From assembly GCF_004959775.1 (NCBI RefSeq), contig NZ_SJZG01000001.1, positions 558,001 through 622,000 of the forward strand: 64,000 nt of DNA. The letters run 5' to 3'. The notes beneath the pieces were generated by a model. That model was not told where the DNA came from. It saw only the letters and a program-made list of their open reading frames with translations, and did not search any database. Shown here in pieces: positions 54,298-63,157 of this stretch (the stretch's first letter is position 1; the number at the start of each line of letters is the position of its first letter). This DNA comes from Agromyces sp. H66 (lineage in GTDB: Bacteria; Actinomycetota; Actinomycetes; Actinomycetales; Microbacteriaceae). Both the position numbers and the translations under genes were made by a program.

Positions 54298-56097
54298 ATG
54301 AAGCTCCTCTGGAACACCCTGCGCGACCTCCTCCCGCTGCTCCCTGCGGGCGCCCGACGGTTCTTCGTCGTGTACATCGTCATCACGAGTGCGCTCACGC
54401 TGCTGGACGTCGGCGCCATGGCACTGCTGGCACTCATCATCTCGCCCATCGTCACGGGTGCGCCGATCAATCTCCCGGTCATCGGCGAACTGCCGTCCTC
54501 GGCTGCGCCGGCTCTCGTCCTAGTCGCGTGCATCCTCATCATTCTGAAGAGCGCGCTCTCCGTCGGCCTCCATTGGGTCGCGACCCGCCGGTTCGCCCGC
54601 TACGAACTGCAGATCGGGCAGCGACTGTTCAGCGCGTACATCCACTCGTCGTGGGAGGAGCGCTCGAAGCGCAGCGTCGCGGAGATCACGCGCATCGCCG
54701 ACGCCGGGATCGCGAACACCGTGCAGGGATTCATCCTCCCTCTTGCGCTCATCCCCGGCAGTCTGCTCACCTTCGTGCTCATCCTCGTGGTGCTCATCGT
54801 GGCGCAGCCGCTCACCGCCGTCATCGCCCTGCTCTACCTCGGTCTCATCGCGTTCATCGTCAACAACTTCGTGACCAAGCGCGCGCTCGTCGCGGGACGG
54901 GTCAACCGCGACGCGAGCTACCGTGTCGCGAGGTTCATGACCGAGATGGTCGAGGCGCTCAAGGAGATCACCCTCCGGAACAGGCTCGAACAGGTGATGG
55001 GCGTCGTGACCGTGGAGCGCCACCGAGCGGTCAAGGCGCGCGCGAACGGATCGTTCCTCAGCATCATCCCGAAATACGCGTTCGAGGCGGCGCTCGTCGG
55101 CGGGTTCCTCCTCGTCGGCGGCACGGCGTTCATCTTCGCCGGCCCCGAGCAGGCCATCGTCTCGGTGGCCCTCTTCGCGATCACGGGCTTCCGCCTGATC
55201 CCCGCGATCAACGGCGTGCAGAGCAGCATCGTCGCCTCGACCGCGAGCATCCCGAGCGCACAGGACGTCATCGGCGACATCCGCCGTGCCGAGGCGGACG
55301 TCGATGCCACCGATACCGGTCGGGACCGTCGAGCACTGCCCGCCGAGCCGGCAGTGCTCTCGCTGCGTGATGTGCATTTCCAATACCCGGGTAGCGGCGA
55401 GCCGGTGCTGCGCGGCGTCGACATCGACATCCCGTTCGGGAGCTCCCTCGGCATCGTCGGCCCGTCGGGCGCCGGGAAGTCGACCCTGATCGACATCCTG
55501 CTCGGCCTCAGCACGCCCACGAGCGGGAGCCTGACCATCGACGGGATGCCGCTGGTCGACGTGCTCCGCGCCTGGCGGGGGCGCGTCGGGTACGTCCCGC
55601 AGAAGGTCGCGTTGTTCGACGGTTCGATCGCCCAGAACGTCGCCCTGACGTGGGACGACGATTTCGACCCCGACCGCGTGACGAAAGCGATCGAGATGGC
55701 CCAGTTGGCCGGGATGGTGGCGCAGCGGGCCGACGGCATCCACTCCAGGATCGGCGAGCGCGGCTACGCCCTCTCGGGCGGCCAGCAGCAGCGACTCGGC
55801 ATCGCGCGCGCCCTGTACGCCGACCCGCTGGTCCTCGTGCTCGACGAGGCCACGAGCTCGCTCGACACGAAGACCGAGGACGATGTCTCGCGAGCGATCC
55901 GCGGTCTGCAGGGAGAGCTCACGATCGTGTCTGTGGCGCATCGACTCTCGACGATCAAGGACTACGACCGGATCTGCTACCTCGACGACGGCATCGTGCT
56001 CGGACTCGACTCGTTCTACGAGCTCGCGCACGCGCTCCCGGCGTTCGGGGAGCAGGTCGCCCTCGCTGGGCTCGCCCGTCCCGGGACCGTACGGTGA
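54298..56097 (+). CDS. ABC exporter, fused membrane and ATPase domains
   Basis: A 599-residue half-transporter of the MsbA/PglK type. Six membrane spans lie in residues 15-315; the ATPase domain follows with Walker A GPSGAGKST (about residue 388), the signature LSGGQQQRLGIARAL and Walker B VLVLDEATSSLD, then the switch His in VAHRLST. In a glycan locus such a protein may flip a lipid-linked oligosaccharide, but lipid or peptide cargo cannot be excluded. No Wzx/Wzy pair is seen here. The next gene overlaps the stop (GTGA). Confidence 0.93.
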   Translation: MKLLWNTLRDLLPLLPAGARRFFVVYIVITSALTLLDVGAMALLALIISPIVTGAPINLPVIGELPSSAAPALVLVACILIILKSALSVGLHWVATRRFARYELQIGQRLFSAYIHSSWEERSKRSVAEITRIADAGIANTVQGFILPLALIPGSLLTFVLILVVLIVAQPLTAVIALLYLGLIAFIVNNFVTKRALVAGRVNRDASYRVARFMTEMVEALKEITLRNRLEQVMGVVTVERHRAVKARANGSFLSIIPKYAFEAALVGGFLLVGGTAFIFAGPEQAIVSVALFAITGFRLIPAINGVQSSIVASTASIPSAQDVIGDIRRAEADVDATDTGRDRRALPAEPAVLSLRDVHFQYPGSGEPVLRGVDIDIPFGSSLGIVGPSGAGKSTLIDILLGLSTPTSGSLTIDGMPLVDVLRAWRGRVGYVPQKVALFDGSIAQNVALTWDDDFDPDRVTKAIEMAQLAGMVAQRADGIHSRIGERGYALSGGQQQRLGIARALYADPLVLVLDEATSSLDTKTEDDVSRAIRGLQGELTIVSVAHRLSTIKDYDRICYLDDGIVLGLDSFYELAHALPAFGEQVALAGLARPGTVR

Positions 56098-57158
56098 ACC
56101 CGGTCGTCGACCTCATCATCGCCGCGCACGATCCCGGACGACGCGTCGATCGTGCCGTGTCATCCGTCCTCGACGGCACGGCGACGCGTGTTCGGGTCAC
56201 CGTCGTGGCGCACGGGATCGACGCGACGGCGTTCGACGCGCAATTGGCTCCGTTCCTCCACGACGAGCGTCTACGCGTCGTCGAGTTCTCCGACGGCGCC
56301 CACTCACCGGCCGGGCCGTTCCAGCACGGCCTCGATCTTGCCGACGCTGAGTTCGTGTCGATCATGGGATCGGACGACTTCCTCGAACCAGGTGCGGTCG
56401 ACGCGTGGACCGCACATGCGACGCACCATGGGACGGACTACCTGATCGCCGGTCTCCGCGACCAGGATGGTGCCGTCTGGCGGGATCCGCTCACACGTCC
56501 GCTGCGCCGGAACAGACTCGATCCCGTCCGGGACCGACTGAATTACCGGGCGGCCCCGCTGGGGCTCATCCGTCGCGAGTATCTCGCCCGCGTCGGGATC
56601 GGGTTGACCCGGGGACTCGCCACAGGGGAGGACATCGAACTCGGACTCGCGCTCCTGAACCTCGGCGGTCGCATCGACGTCGCCGACCGCCCCTCGTACG
56701 TCATCGGGGGCGACGCGCCGCAGCGGGTCACGCTCCTCGGCCGCTCCGCAGCGGCGGAGTCGGAAGCGCTCCTGCTCCTCGCGGAGCGAGCATGGATCAC
56801 TCGGCTCGATCCCGGCCGTCGCCGGGCGGTCGCGATCAAGCTCTGGCGAATGAACGTCGTGCCCGCGATGCTCATCCGTCCGGAGCCCACCGATTGGTCG
56901 GGCCGCGACCTCGACGCGCTCGCGACGGTCGCCGACTGGTTGCAGGACCTCTCACCCGAAGCGCTCCGCTCGCTCTCGCGGACCGAGGCCGCGCTCGCCG
57001 ATGCCGCGGCACGCCGCGACGCGTCGGCCGTGGCCGAGGCCGTTGCGTTCGCCAGGCAGGCGAGCCGAGCCGACCGCACGCTCACCCGGCGCCTGGCCGA
57101 CGCATTCGGCAGTGACACGATTCTGCGCCGCGTCGTTCGTCTCCGTATGGGTCGCTGA
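56094..57158 (+). CDS. Glycosyltransferase family 2, paralogue 1
   Basis: A 354-residue GT-A protein with VDLIIAAHDPGRRVDRAVSSVLDG at the N-terminus and SIMGSDDFLEPGAVDAW as the DxD-like metal site. The R-R-x-x-L-D-P-V-R-D-R-L-x-Y-R-x-A-P-L-G-L-I motif near residue 145 is shared with the convergent gene at 59646-60746, marking the two as paralogues. The C-terminal 130 residues are helical and of unknown function. The GTG overlaps the ABC exporter stop. Confidence 0.84.
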   Translation: MNPVVDLIIAAHDPGRRVDRAVSSVLDGTATRVRVTVVAHGIDATAFDAQLAPFLHDERLRVVEFSDGAHSPAGPFQHGLDLADAEFVSIMGSDDFLEPGAVDAWTAHATHHGTDYLIAGLRDQDGAVWRDPLTRPLRRNRLDPVRDRLNYRAAPLGLIRREYLARVGIGLTRGLATGEDIELGLALLNLGGRIDVADRPSYVIGGDAPQRVTLLGRSAAAESEALLLLAERAWITRLDPGRRRAVAIKLWRMNVVPAMLIRPEPTDWSGRDLDALATVADWLQDLSPEALRSLSRTEAALADAAARRDASAVAEAVAFARQASRADRTLTRRLADAFGSDTILRRVVRLRMGR

Positions 57159-57191
57159 GGCAAGGCCACTGAACGAAGGAATGAGCGCACC

Positions 57192-58445
57192 ATGGGCATC
57201 CTGAACCGCGTCGCGAGTCTTCCTCGCGGTGTCGTCGATCGGATGCTGCGCGACCGCACGCGCCTCCCGTCGTGGCTGAACCGACTGATCGACCACGTCG
57301 CCGACCACCCCGACGGACTCCTCGGGCGCATCGCCGCTCGCTCGCTCGGGTCATTCCGCCCCGACGACGTTCCCGCGCCCACCGCGGCGCCGGAGACGGC
57401 GACGAGGGTCTACATCGGTCCGACCAACTACGCCGCGCAGGGCTGGCTCTGGGCGCGCGCCCTCGACCGCGCGCCCGGCGACGTGGGCGCGAGGAACATG
57501 GCGGTCGACGTCCCCGGCGGATTCTCGTTCCCCGCGGACACCGAGGTCCCCGTCCCCGTCTACACGCGGTCCCGGGAATGGCAGGAGGCGGAGCTCGCCG
57601 CCGTCTCCCGATTCACCCACGTGCTCTTCGAGGCCGAGCGCGCGCTCTTCGGGCGGCTGTTCTCGCGTGACATCGCCGAGGAGGAGCGGATTCTGCGAAC
57701 GAGGGGGCTGTCCACCGCCTTCATGTGCCACGGCTCGGACATCCGCCTTCCGAGTGCGCATCTCGCGTTCACGCCATGGTCGCCGTTCGCCGATGCGGGC
57801 ACCTACACCGACAAGCTCGAGCGCGACGCGCGACGCAATCGCGCCGTCCTCGACTCGGCGGCCCGGCCGACGTTCGTGTCCACGCCCGATCTGCTCGTGG
57901 ACGTGCCGTACGCGGCATGGTGCCCCGTCGTCGTCGACCTCGAGCGGTGGCGTGAGCCCGAGTTGACCGGCACGCGGTCCCGCCCGATCGTCGTGCACGT
58001 GCCGAGCAAGTCCCACATCAAGGGCACTCACCTGATCGAGCCGGCCATGCGCGCGCTGCACGAGGACGGTGTCATCGAATTCCGCTCGATCAGCGGGATT
58101 CCTTCGGCGCAGATGCCGGAGATCTACCGGAATGCCGACCTCGTGCTCGACCAGTTCCGGCTCGGTTCGTACGGCGTCGCCGCCTGCGAGGCGATGGCTG
58201 CAGGACGTGTCGTGCTCGGCCATGTCGTCGACCAGGTGAGGGACACAGTCCGGCGAGAGACCGGCCACGACCTGCCGATCGTCGAGGCGACACCCGACAC
58301 CATCGGCGACGTGGTCGCGGGCCTCGTGGACGATCGCGATCGCATGCGCGCCGCAGCGGCATCCGGCGTCGCCTTCGTCGGCGAGGTCCACGACGGACGC
58401 ACGAGCGCCCGCGTGCTCCTGGAGGATTGGATCACCGCATCGTGA
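57192..58445 (+). CDS. GT-B-like glycosyltransferase, tandem paralogue 1
   Basis: A 417-residue protein, probably a glycosyltransferase of GT-B fold. The N-terminal 75 residues are variable; the core begins with YIGPTNYAAQGWLWARAL. Strong motifs shared with the next gene are MCHGSDIRLPS, TFVSTPDLL, HVPSKSHIKGTHLIEPAM and ADLVLDQFRLGSYGVAACEAMAAGRVV, the last being like the nucleotide-sugar site of family 4. No close named family comes to mind. GAAGGA precedes the ATG at a rather long distance. Confidence 0.8.
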   Translation: MGILNRVASLPRGVVDRMLRDRTRLPSWLNRLIDHVADHPDGLLGRIAARSLGSFRPDDVPAPTAAPETATRVYIGPTNYAAQGWLWARALDRAPGDVGARNMAVDVPGGFSFPADTEVPVPVYTRSREWQEAELAAVSRFTHVLFEAERALFGRLFSRDIAEEERILRTRGLSTAFMCHGSDIRLPSAHLAFTPWSPFADAGTYTDKLERDARRNRAVLDSAARPTFVSTPDLLVDVPYAAWCPVVVDLERWREPELTGTRSRPIVVHVPSKSHIKGTHLIEPAMRALHEDGVIEFRSISGIPSAQMPEIYRNADLVLDQFRLGSYGVAACEAMAAGRVVLGHVVDQVRDTVRRETGHDLPIVEATPDTIGDVVAGLVDDRDRMRAAAASGVAFVGEVHDGRTSARVLLEDWITAS

Positions 58446-59614
58446 GACCACCGTCGCTGCTCGAGCTGTGGCGCCGACTGCCGTCCTGGATCCAGGACCC
58501 GCTGTCGGTCGCGATCGCGTGGGCCCGCGGCGAGCGGGTACCGCCGCCGCCGCGCCCGAAGAGCCGACCCATCAGGCTCATGATCGCTCCGGCGAACTAC
58601 GCCGGACAGGGCTACCGGTGGGCGCGGGCCGTCGAGGAGAACCCCGAGATCGCCGCCATGAACATGGTGTACGACTCGATCAACCCGTTCGGGTATCCCG
58701 TGGACTATCCGGTACCCGGGCGCATCGCCGGTCATTCGCGGAAGTGGCAGAAGGCGCAGCTGCGTGCGCTCGCCGAGCACTTCACGCACATGCTGATCGA
58801 GGCAGAGATGCAGCCGCTCGGTAGCCTCCTCGGCGGCGACGTGCTCGAGCAGGCGCGCGCGATCCAGCGCTCGGGCGTGCGCGTGGCGATGCTGTGCCAC
58901 GGCTCGGACATCAGGCTCCCATCCCGGCACGCGGCATCCGACCCGTGGTCGCCCTTCCACAACGACGACTGGGTGCCGGTCGCCAAGCTCGAGGAGGTCG
59001 TGCTCGGCAATCTCGCGGTGCTCGACGCCCTCGAAGTCCCCACGTTCGTGTCGACACCGGGCCTCATGCTCGATGTGCCGACCGCGCACCTGCTGCCCGT
59101 CGTGATCGACGTCGGGATGTGGCATCCGCTCGAACCGGTGCTCGAACGAGCGCGACCGCGCGTGCTGCATGTGCCGTCGAACCCGCTCGTGAAGGGCACC
59201 GCCGAGATCGCGCCGGTGCTCGAGCGGCTCGACAGCGAGGGTGTCATCGAGTACGTCACGGTGAGTGGCGTCGACCACGCGAGCATGCCCGACATCTACG
59301 GTTCGGCCGACCTCGTACTCGACCAGTTCCGCCTGGGCGACTACGGTGTCGCCGCGTGCGAGGCGATGGCCGCCGGCCGCGTGGTCGTCTCGCACGTGAG
59401 CGACCACGCCCGCGGGACGGTCCTCGATGAGACCGGGCACGAGCTGCCCATCGTGGAGGCGAACCTGGACAACCTCGAGACGGTGATCCGCGACGTCCTC
59501 GGGAACCGGGAACGGTACCGCGCGGTCGCGGCGACGGGGCCGGTCTTCGTCTCGGCGGTGCACGATGGTCGGATGTCTCGCCGCGTGCTCGAGGAGCGTT
59601 TCCTGCTCTCCTGA
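58442..59614 (+). CDS. GT-B-like glycosyltransferase, tandem paralogue 2
   Basis: A 390-residue paralogue of the gene just upstream, with IAPANYAGQGYRWARAV, MLCHGSDIRLPSRHA, HVPSNPLVKGTAEIAPVL and YGSADLVLDQFRLGDYGVAACEAM. The GTG at 58442 overlaps the upstream stop (GTGA). By eye the two share about half of their residues from the core onward, so they stem from a duplication and may add similar sugars one after the other. Donor and acceptor are unknown. Confidence 0.82.
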   Translation: MRPPSLLELWRRLPSWIQDPLSVAIAWARGERVPPPPRPKSRPIRLMIAPANYAGQGYRWARAVEENPEIAAMNMVYDSINPFGYPVDYPVPGRIAGHSRKWQKAQLRALAEHFTHMLIEAEMQPLGSLLGGDVLEQARAIQRSGVRVAMLCHGSDIRLPSRHAASDPWSPFHNDDWVPVAKLEEVVLGNLAVLDALEVPTFVSTPGLMLDVPTAHLLPVVIDVGMWHPLEPVLERARPRVLHVPSNPLVKGTAEIAPVLERLDSEGVIEYVTVSGVDHASMPDIYGSADLVLDQFRLGDYGVAACEAMAAGRVVVSHVSDHARGTVLDETGHELPIVEANLDNLETVIRDVLGNRERYRAVAATGPVFVSAVHDGRMSRRVLEERFLLS

Positions 59615-59649
59615 CCGCGGTCCGACCCCGCTTCGGACGACTCGGTCAG
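59611..59649. terminator. Bidirectional hairpin between convergent glycosyltransferase genes
   Basis: Stem of 7 bp (CTGACCG with CGGTCAG) plus 6 bp (GTCCGA with TCGGAC) around a 7-nt loop and a small internal bulge. It spans both stop codons of the two convergent genes. Confidence 0.6.
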
Positions 59650-60746
59650 CGCCGCCGTCGGGGGAGATCGATCAGGGCCGCAGCCGAGGCTGCGCTGAAG
59701 CGGAGCGGACCCTCGCGGTGCAGCCACGAGCCGAGCTCGCGCGTCGTCAGAGACGCGGCGGCGACTCGCCGCCGGCGGCGACGTTCGGCGGCGAGCAGTG
59801 ACTCGACCGGCACATCGGGATCGAGGATCGCGTCGAGCAGGTTCCGATCAGCACGCGACAGCGCACGCTCGACCCCGCCGCCTGCGGCGATCACCGCAGC
59901 CGCGCGGGCCGCGAGGGCTGAACGTTCCCCGACCGTCCAGCGGTCGACCTCGGGCCGGTTGCGCACCGCGCCGAACAGGTTGATCCGGATCAGCTTCACG
60001 GCGACCGCCGAGCGTTGCGCGGGCGACATCCGCACGAACTGTTCGGAATCGATGACCGCGGAGAGATACGCGAACTCGTCGTCGATGGCCATCGCCGCGT
60101 GCGTGACGCGGTCTCGAGCATCGGCGTGGGCGAGGTACGGCGGCCCCGTGCGGTCGAGCGAGATCGGATGCCCCGAGAACCACACCGTCGTGACATACGG
60201 GATGTCCTCACCGCTGGCCAGCCCGGTCGGGAACCGCAGATCCGCGAAGTGGGCGCGCGAGATGAGCCCGAGCGGGGCACTGCGATAGCTCAACCGATCG
60301 CGGACGGGGTCGAGGTGCCGCCGGCGCAGGGGGCGAGCGGGGGGAGTCGGCACCGCGGGACCCCCTGCGTGGCGCAGGCGCGCGATCACGCCGGCGGCCC
60401 GATCTCGGCGGGCAATGCGCAGCCATGAGTCCACGGCGCCCGGCGCGAACTCGTCGTCCGACCCGAGAACGGACGTGAAGGACCCCGTCGCCTCCTCGAG
60501 GCCGAGGTTGAACGGTCCCGACGGGCTGCGGATCCCGTCGTCGAGATGCAGGATGCGTATGTCGTCGCGGTGCACCAGCGTGCCGAGTCGTGCCGCGATG
60601 CCCTCGGGATCGGTGTTGTGCGCGACGACCGTGATGCGAACGCGTGCGTGCTCGTTCACCAACGCGGAGGCCACGGCCCGCTCGACGGGCCGCTGCGGCG
60701 TGTGCACGGCGACGATCACGTCGACGTCGGGAGCTCGGGTGCTCAC
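59646..60746 (-). CDS. Glycosyltransferase family 2, paralogue 2
   Basis: A 366-residue GT-A protein related to the gene at 56094-57158: VDVIVAVHTPQRPVERAVASAL, SVLGSDDEFAPGAVDSW and RRHLDPVRDRLSYRSAPLGLI are the matching blocks. It faces the opposite way, so the copy was inverted. The C-terminus is Arg-rich. The GTG at 60746 is the first plausible start. Substrates are unknown; it likely adds a sugar to the same surface polymer. Confidence 0.84.
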   Translation of the reverse strand: MSTRAPDVDVIVAVHTPQRPVERAVASALVNEHARVRITVVAHNTDPEGIAARLGTLVHRDDIRILHLDDGIRSPSGPFNLGLEEATGSFTSVLGSDDEFAPGAVDSWLRIARRDRAAGVIARLRHAGGPAVPTPPARPLRRRHLDPVRDRLSYRSAPLGLISRAHFADLRFPTGLASGEDIPYVTTVWFSGHPISLDRTGPPYLAHADARDRVTHAAMAIDDEFAYLSAVIDSEQFVRMSPAQRSAVAVKLIRINLFGAVRNRPEVDRWTVGERSALAARAAAVIAAGGGVERALSRADRNLLDAILDPDVPVESLLAAERRRRRRVAAASLTTRELGSWLHREGPLRFSAASAAALIDLPRRRR

Positions 60747-60822
60747 GCCGCCGTCACCACTCGCATGATCTCAACGCTAGCAGGACGCCGGCTCCCGGCC
60801 CGGCTGCTCCGGGGCGGCCCGA

Positions 60823-60828
60823 TACACT
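60823..60828 (+). promoter_or_regulatory. -10 box TACACT for the UDP-GlcNAc 2-epimerase-like gene
   Basis: TACACT, 8 nt, then GTG at 60837. Confidence 0.5.
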
Positions 60829-60836
60829 GGGGCACC

Positions 60837-61901
60837 GTGAAGATCCTCAGCGTCGTCGGCGCGCGCCCCCAGTTCGTGAAGCTCGCCCCGATCGCGAGGG
60901 CTGCGGCATCCGCCGGCGTGGAGCACACGATCGTGCACACCGGCCAGCACTACGACCCGATGCTGTCCGACGTGTTCTTCTCCGAACTCGGCATCTCGGC
61001 GCCCGACGTGCACCTCGGGGTCGGCTCGGGGTCGCACGGGGTGCAGACGGGCGCGATGCTGGGTGCGCTCGACGCGGTCTTCGACGAGCACCGGCCCGAT
61101 TGGGTGCTCGTGTACGGCGACACCAACTCCACGCTCGCCGCCGCGCTCTCGGCCGTGAAGCTGCACCTGCCGGTGGCGCACCTGGAGGCCGGGCTCAGAT
61201 CGTTCAACAGGCGGATGCCGGAAGAGCACAACCGCGTGCTCACCGACCACGCCGCGGACCTCCTGCTCGCCCCGACCGCGACCGCCGTGGAGCATCTCCG
61301 CGACGAGGGCCTCGCCGAGCGCACCGTTCTCGTGGGCGACGTGATGACGGACGTGCTGTATCAGGTGCGCGACGCCATCGGCGACACGCCCTCCGCGTTG
61401 ATCGACCGGTTGGGGCTGGAACCACACGGGTACTACTTGGCCACGATCCACCGGGCGGACAACACCGACGAGGCCGACCGCCTCCGCGACATCGTGGCCG
61501 GCCTCGCGGCCTGCGACCGGCCGGTCGTGCTGCTCGCCCACCCGCGTCTGGTCGCCAAGGCAGCGGAGCACGGGATCACGCTGTCCTCGGGCGCGCTCGT
61601 CGAGCACCCGCCGTTGGCGTATGCGGACCTCCTTTCCGCCGCTATGGGCAGCCGCGGCGTCATCACCGACTCGGGCGGCCTGCAGAAGGAAGCGTTTCTG
61701 CTCAGGGTTCCATGCACGACGGTGCGCACCGAGACGGAATGGGTCGAAACCGTCGACCTCGGGTGGAACGTGCTCGTGCCCGAAGCCCGGCGGATCCCGG
61801 CCGCGGCGGCGCGTCCTACGCCGTCACCGACCGATGTGACCCCGTACGGTGACGGACGCGCTGCCGAGCGCGTGATCCGAGAGTTGCTCGACCGCGCCTG
61901 A
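60837..61901 (+). CDS. Non-hydrolysing UDP-N-acetylglucosamine 2-epimerase family (WecB/WbpI-like)
   Basis: A 354-residue epimerase. It starts with VKILSVVGARPQFVKLAPI and has HTGQHYDPMLSD, VYGDTNSTLAAALSA, HLEAGLRSFNRRMPEEHNR and ITDSGGLQKEAF, all family hallmarks. It converts UDP-GlcNAc to UDP-ManNAc (WecB) or, in loci with WbpB/D/E enzymes, UDP-GlcNAc(3NAc)A to the manno form (WbpI). The presence of those enzymes at 49-52 kb favours the latter, though the sequence alone cannot decide. The GTG lies 8 nt after TACACT. Confidence 0.93.
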   Translation: MKILSVVGARPQFVKLAPIARAAASAGVEHTIVHTGQHYDPMLSDVFFSELGISAPDVHLGVGSGSHGVQTGAMLGALDAVFDEHRPDWVLVYGDTNSTLAAALSAVKLHLPVAHLEAGLRSFNRRMPEEHNRVLTDHAADLLLAPTATAVEHLRDEGLAERTVLVGDVMTDVLYQVRDAIGDTPSALIDRLGLEPHGYYLATIHRADNTDEADRLRDIVAGLAACDRPVVLLAHPRLVAKAAEHGITLSSGALVEHPPLAYADLLSAAMGSRGVITDSGGLQKEAFLLRVPCTTVRTETEWVETVDLGWNVLVPEARRIPAAAARPTPSPTDVTPYGDGRAAERVIRELLDRA

Positions 61902-61930
61902 GCGCCCGACGAGTCGGCGAGCCCGACGCC

Positions 61931-63079
61931 TCACTCGGGGAGGTCGGCGTGCTCCCGTGCGCGGCGCGCATCGACCTTGGCCTGCTGCCAGCGACGGAGG
62001 CGGCGCTCGAGAGGCTTCTCGACCCAGAGGTGGAGGGCCGCGGCGGCAGCGGTCGCGACCACGAGCAACGCTGCAGTCCAGCCGAGGTTCGCCCACCGCG
62101 TCGGCTGCTGCCCGAACAGCTCGAGCGCCGTGTAGATGAGCGTGGCGTGGATGAGGTAGAAGGCGAAGGACCACTCGCCGAGCGCCACGATCGGTCGCGC
62201 CGTCATCCAACCGGCTCGGCCCCTGAGCTCGCGGGAGGCGGTGGCCACGATCAATGCCCCGCAGAGCACGGTCACGATCTCGCTCGAGTAGGGGGAGACC
62301 ACGACCTCGACCGGCCGGAACGGCGCGAAGCCCTCGGCGCCGACGATCACCACGAAATAGGCCAGGATCGCCGCGAACGGGATCGCCGGGTGCCAGCGCG
62401 GCCGCCAACCTTGGCGGAACGCCCACGCGAGGAGCATGCCGAGCGCGAACTCGTTGAGACGGAGCACCGGCCAAGGCAGCGTCGCAAGCCAGCTGGTCGG
62501 GGCGAGCTGGATCACGACCCTGGTCGCCGTGGCGAAGGCCACGACGCCGAGCGCTCCCCACAGCGCCGCGCGCTTGGAGAAGCGACGCACCACGGCGGCC
62601 ACGAACGGATGCACCGCGTAGAAGAACATCTCCGCGGTGAGGGTCCACGCGGCAGGGTTGCCTGAGAAGAGGATCGCAGGGTCCCGCGACCAGCCCTGGA
62701 GGAGGAACACCGAGAGCAGCAGGACACCGATCGAGAACGGCTTCACCCACCACTCCGACGGGTCGGGATCGAAGCTGTAGAACACCGGGATCGCGAGGAG
62801 CAGCGTGACGAAGTGAAGCGGGTAGATGCGAGCGAAGCGCCGCCAGTAGAACGTGCTCTTCGGCGTGCCCGCTCGCATCGACCACGTGAGCACGAATCCC
62901 GAGAGCACGAAGAAGAACGTCACGCCGAAGTGCCCGAACTGGAGGAAGCCCGAGACGACCCCCGGAAGCGGCGCGAAGACGAGGATGTGATACCCGAAGA
63001 CGACGAACGCCGCCCACCAGCGGAGGCCGGTGATCGCGTCGAGTCGCGCGGCTTGCGCGGACGGGGCAGGCTGGGTCAC
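61931..63079 (-). CDS. Acyltransferase family 3 membrane protein
   Basis: A 382-residue protein with about ten membrane spans, typical of OafA-type O-acyltransferases that acetylate surface sugars. Visible blocks are LDAITGLRWWAAFVVFGYHI with the catalytic His, FGVTFFFVLSGFVLTW, FYWRRFARIYPLHFVTLL and SFAFYLIHATLIY. I chose the GTG at 63079 because TAGACT lies 8 nt before it and the fold starts a few residues later. It diverges from the dehydrogenase gene across 78 bp. Confidence 0.9.
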   Translation of the reverse strand: MTQPAPSAQAARLDAITGLRWWAAFVVFGYHILVFAPLPGVVSGFLQFGHFGVTFFFVLSGFVLTWSMRAGTPKSTFYWRRFARIYPLHFVTLLLAIPVFYSFDPDPSEWWVKPFSIGVLLLSVFLLQGWSRDPAILFSGNPAAWTLTAEMFFYAVHPFVAAVVRRFSKRAALWGALGVVAFATATRVVIQLAPTSWLATLPWPVLRLNEFALGMLLAWAFRQGWRPRWHPAIPFAAILAYFVVIVGAEGFAPFRPVEVVVSPYSSEIVTVLCGALIVATASRELRGRAGWMTARPIVALGEWSFAFYLIHATLIYTALELFGQQPTRWANLGWTAALLVVATAAAAALHLWVEKPLERRLRRWQQAKVDARRAREHADLPE

Positions 63080-63087
63080 GAGCGCCC

Positions 63088-63093
63088 AGTCTA
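63088..63093 (-). promoter_or_regulatory. -10 box TAGACT for the acyltransferase gene
   Basis: TAGACT, 8 nt, then GTG at 63079 on the minus strand. An identical hexamer serves the divergent gene at 63146-63151. Confidence 0.5.
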
Positions 63094-63145
63094 CCGGTGA
63101 CCATGGGAGATACTCCGTCGCGCCGTCGGCCCATCCGGGCGCACT

Positions 63146-63151
63146 TAGACT
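63146..63151 (+). promoter_or_regulatory. -10 box TAGACT for the nucleotide-sugar dehydrogenase gene
   Basis: TAGACT, 6 nt, then GTG at 63158. Confidence 0.6.
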
Positions 63152-63157
63152 TGCACG

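Noticed and set aside
54298-56097. Defence or antibiotic-export system
   Set aside because: The ABC exporter is embedded among glycosyltransferase genes with overlapping stops, so a role in glycan export is the simpler reading.
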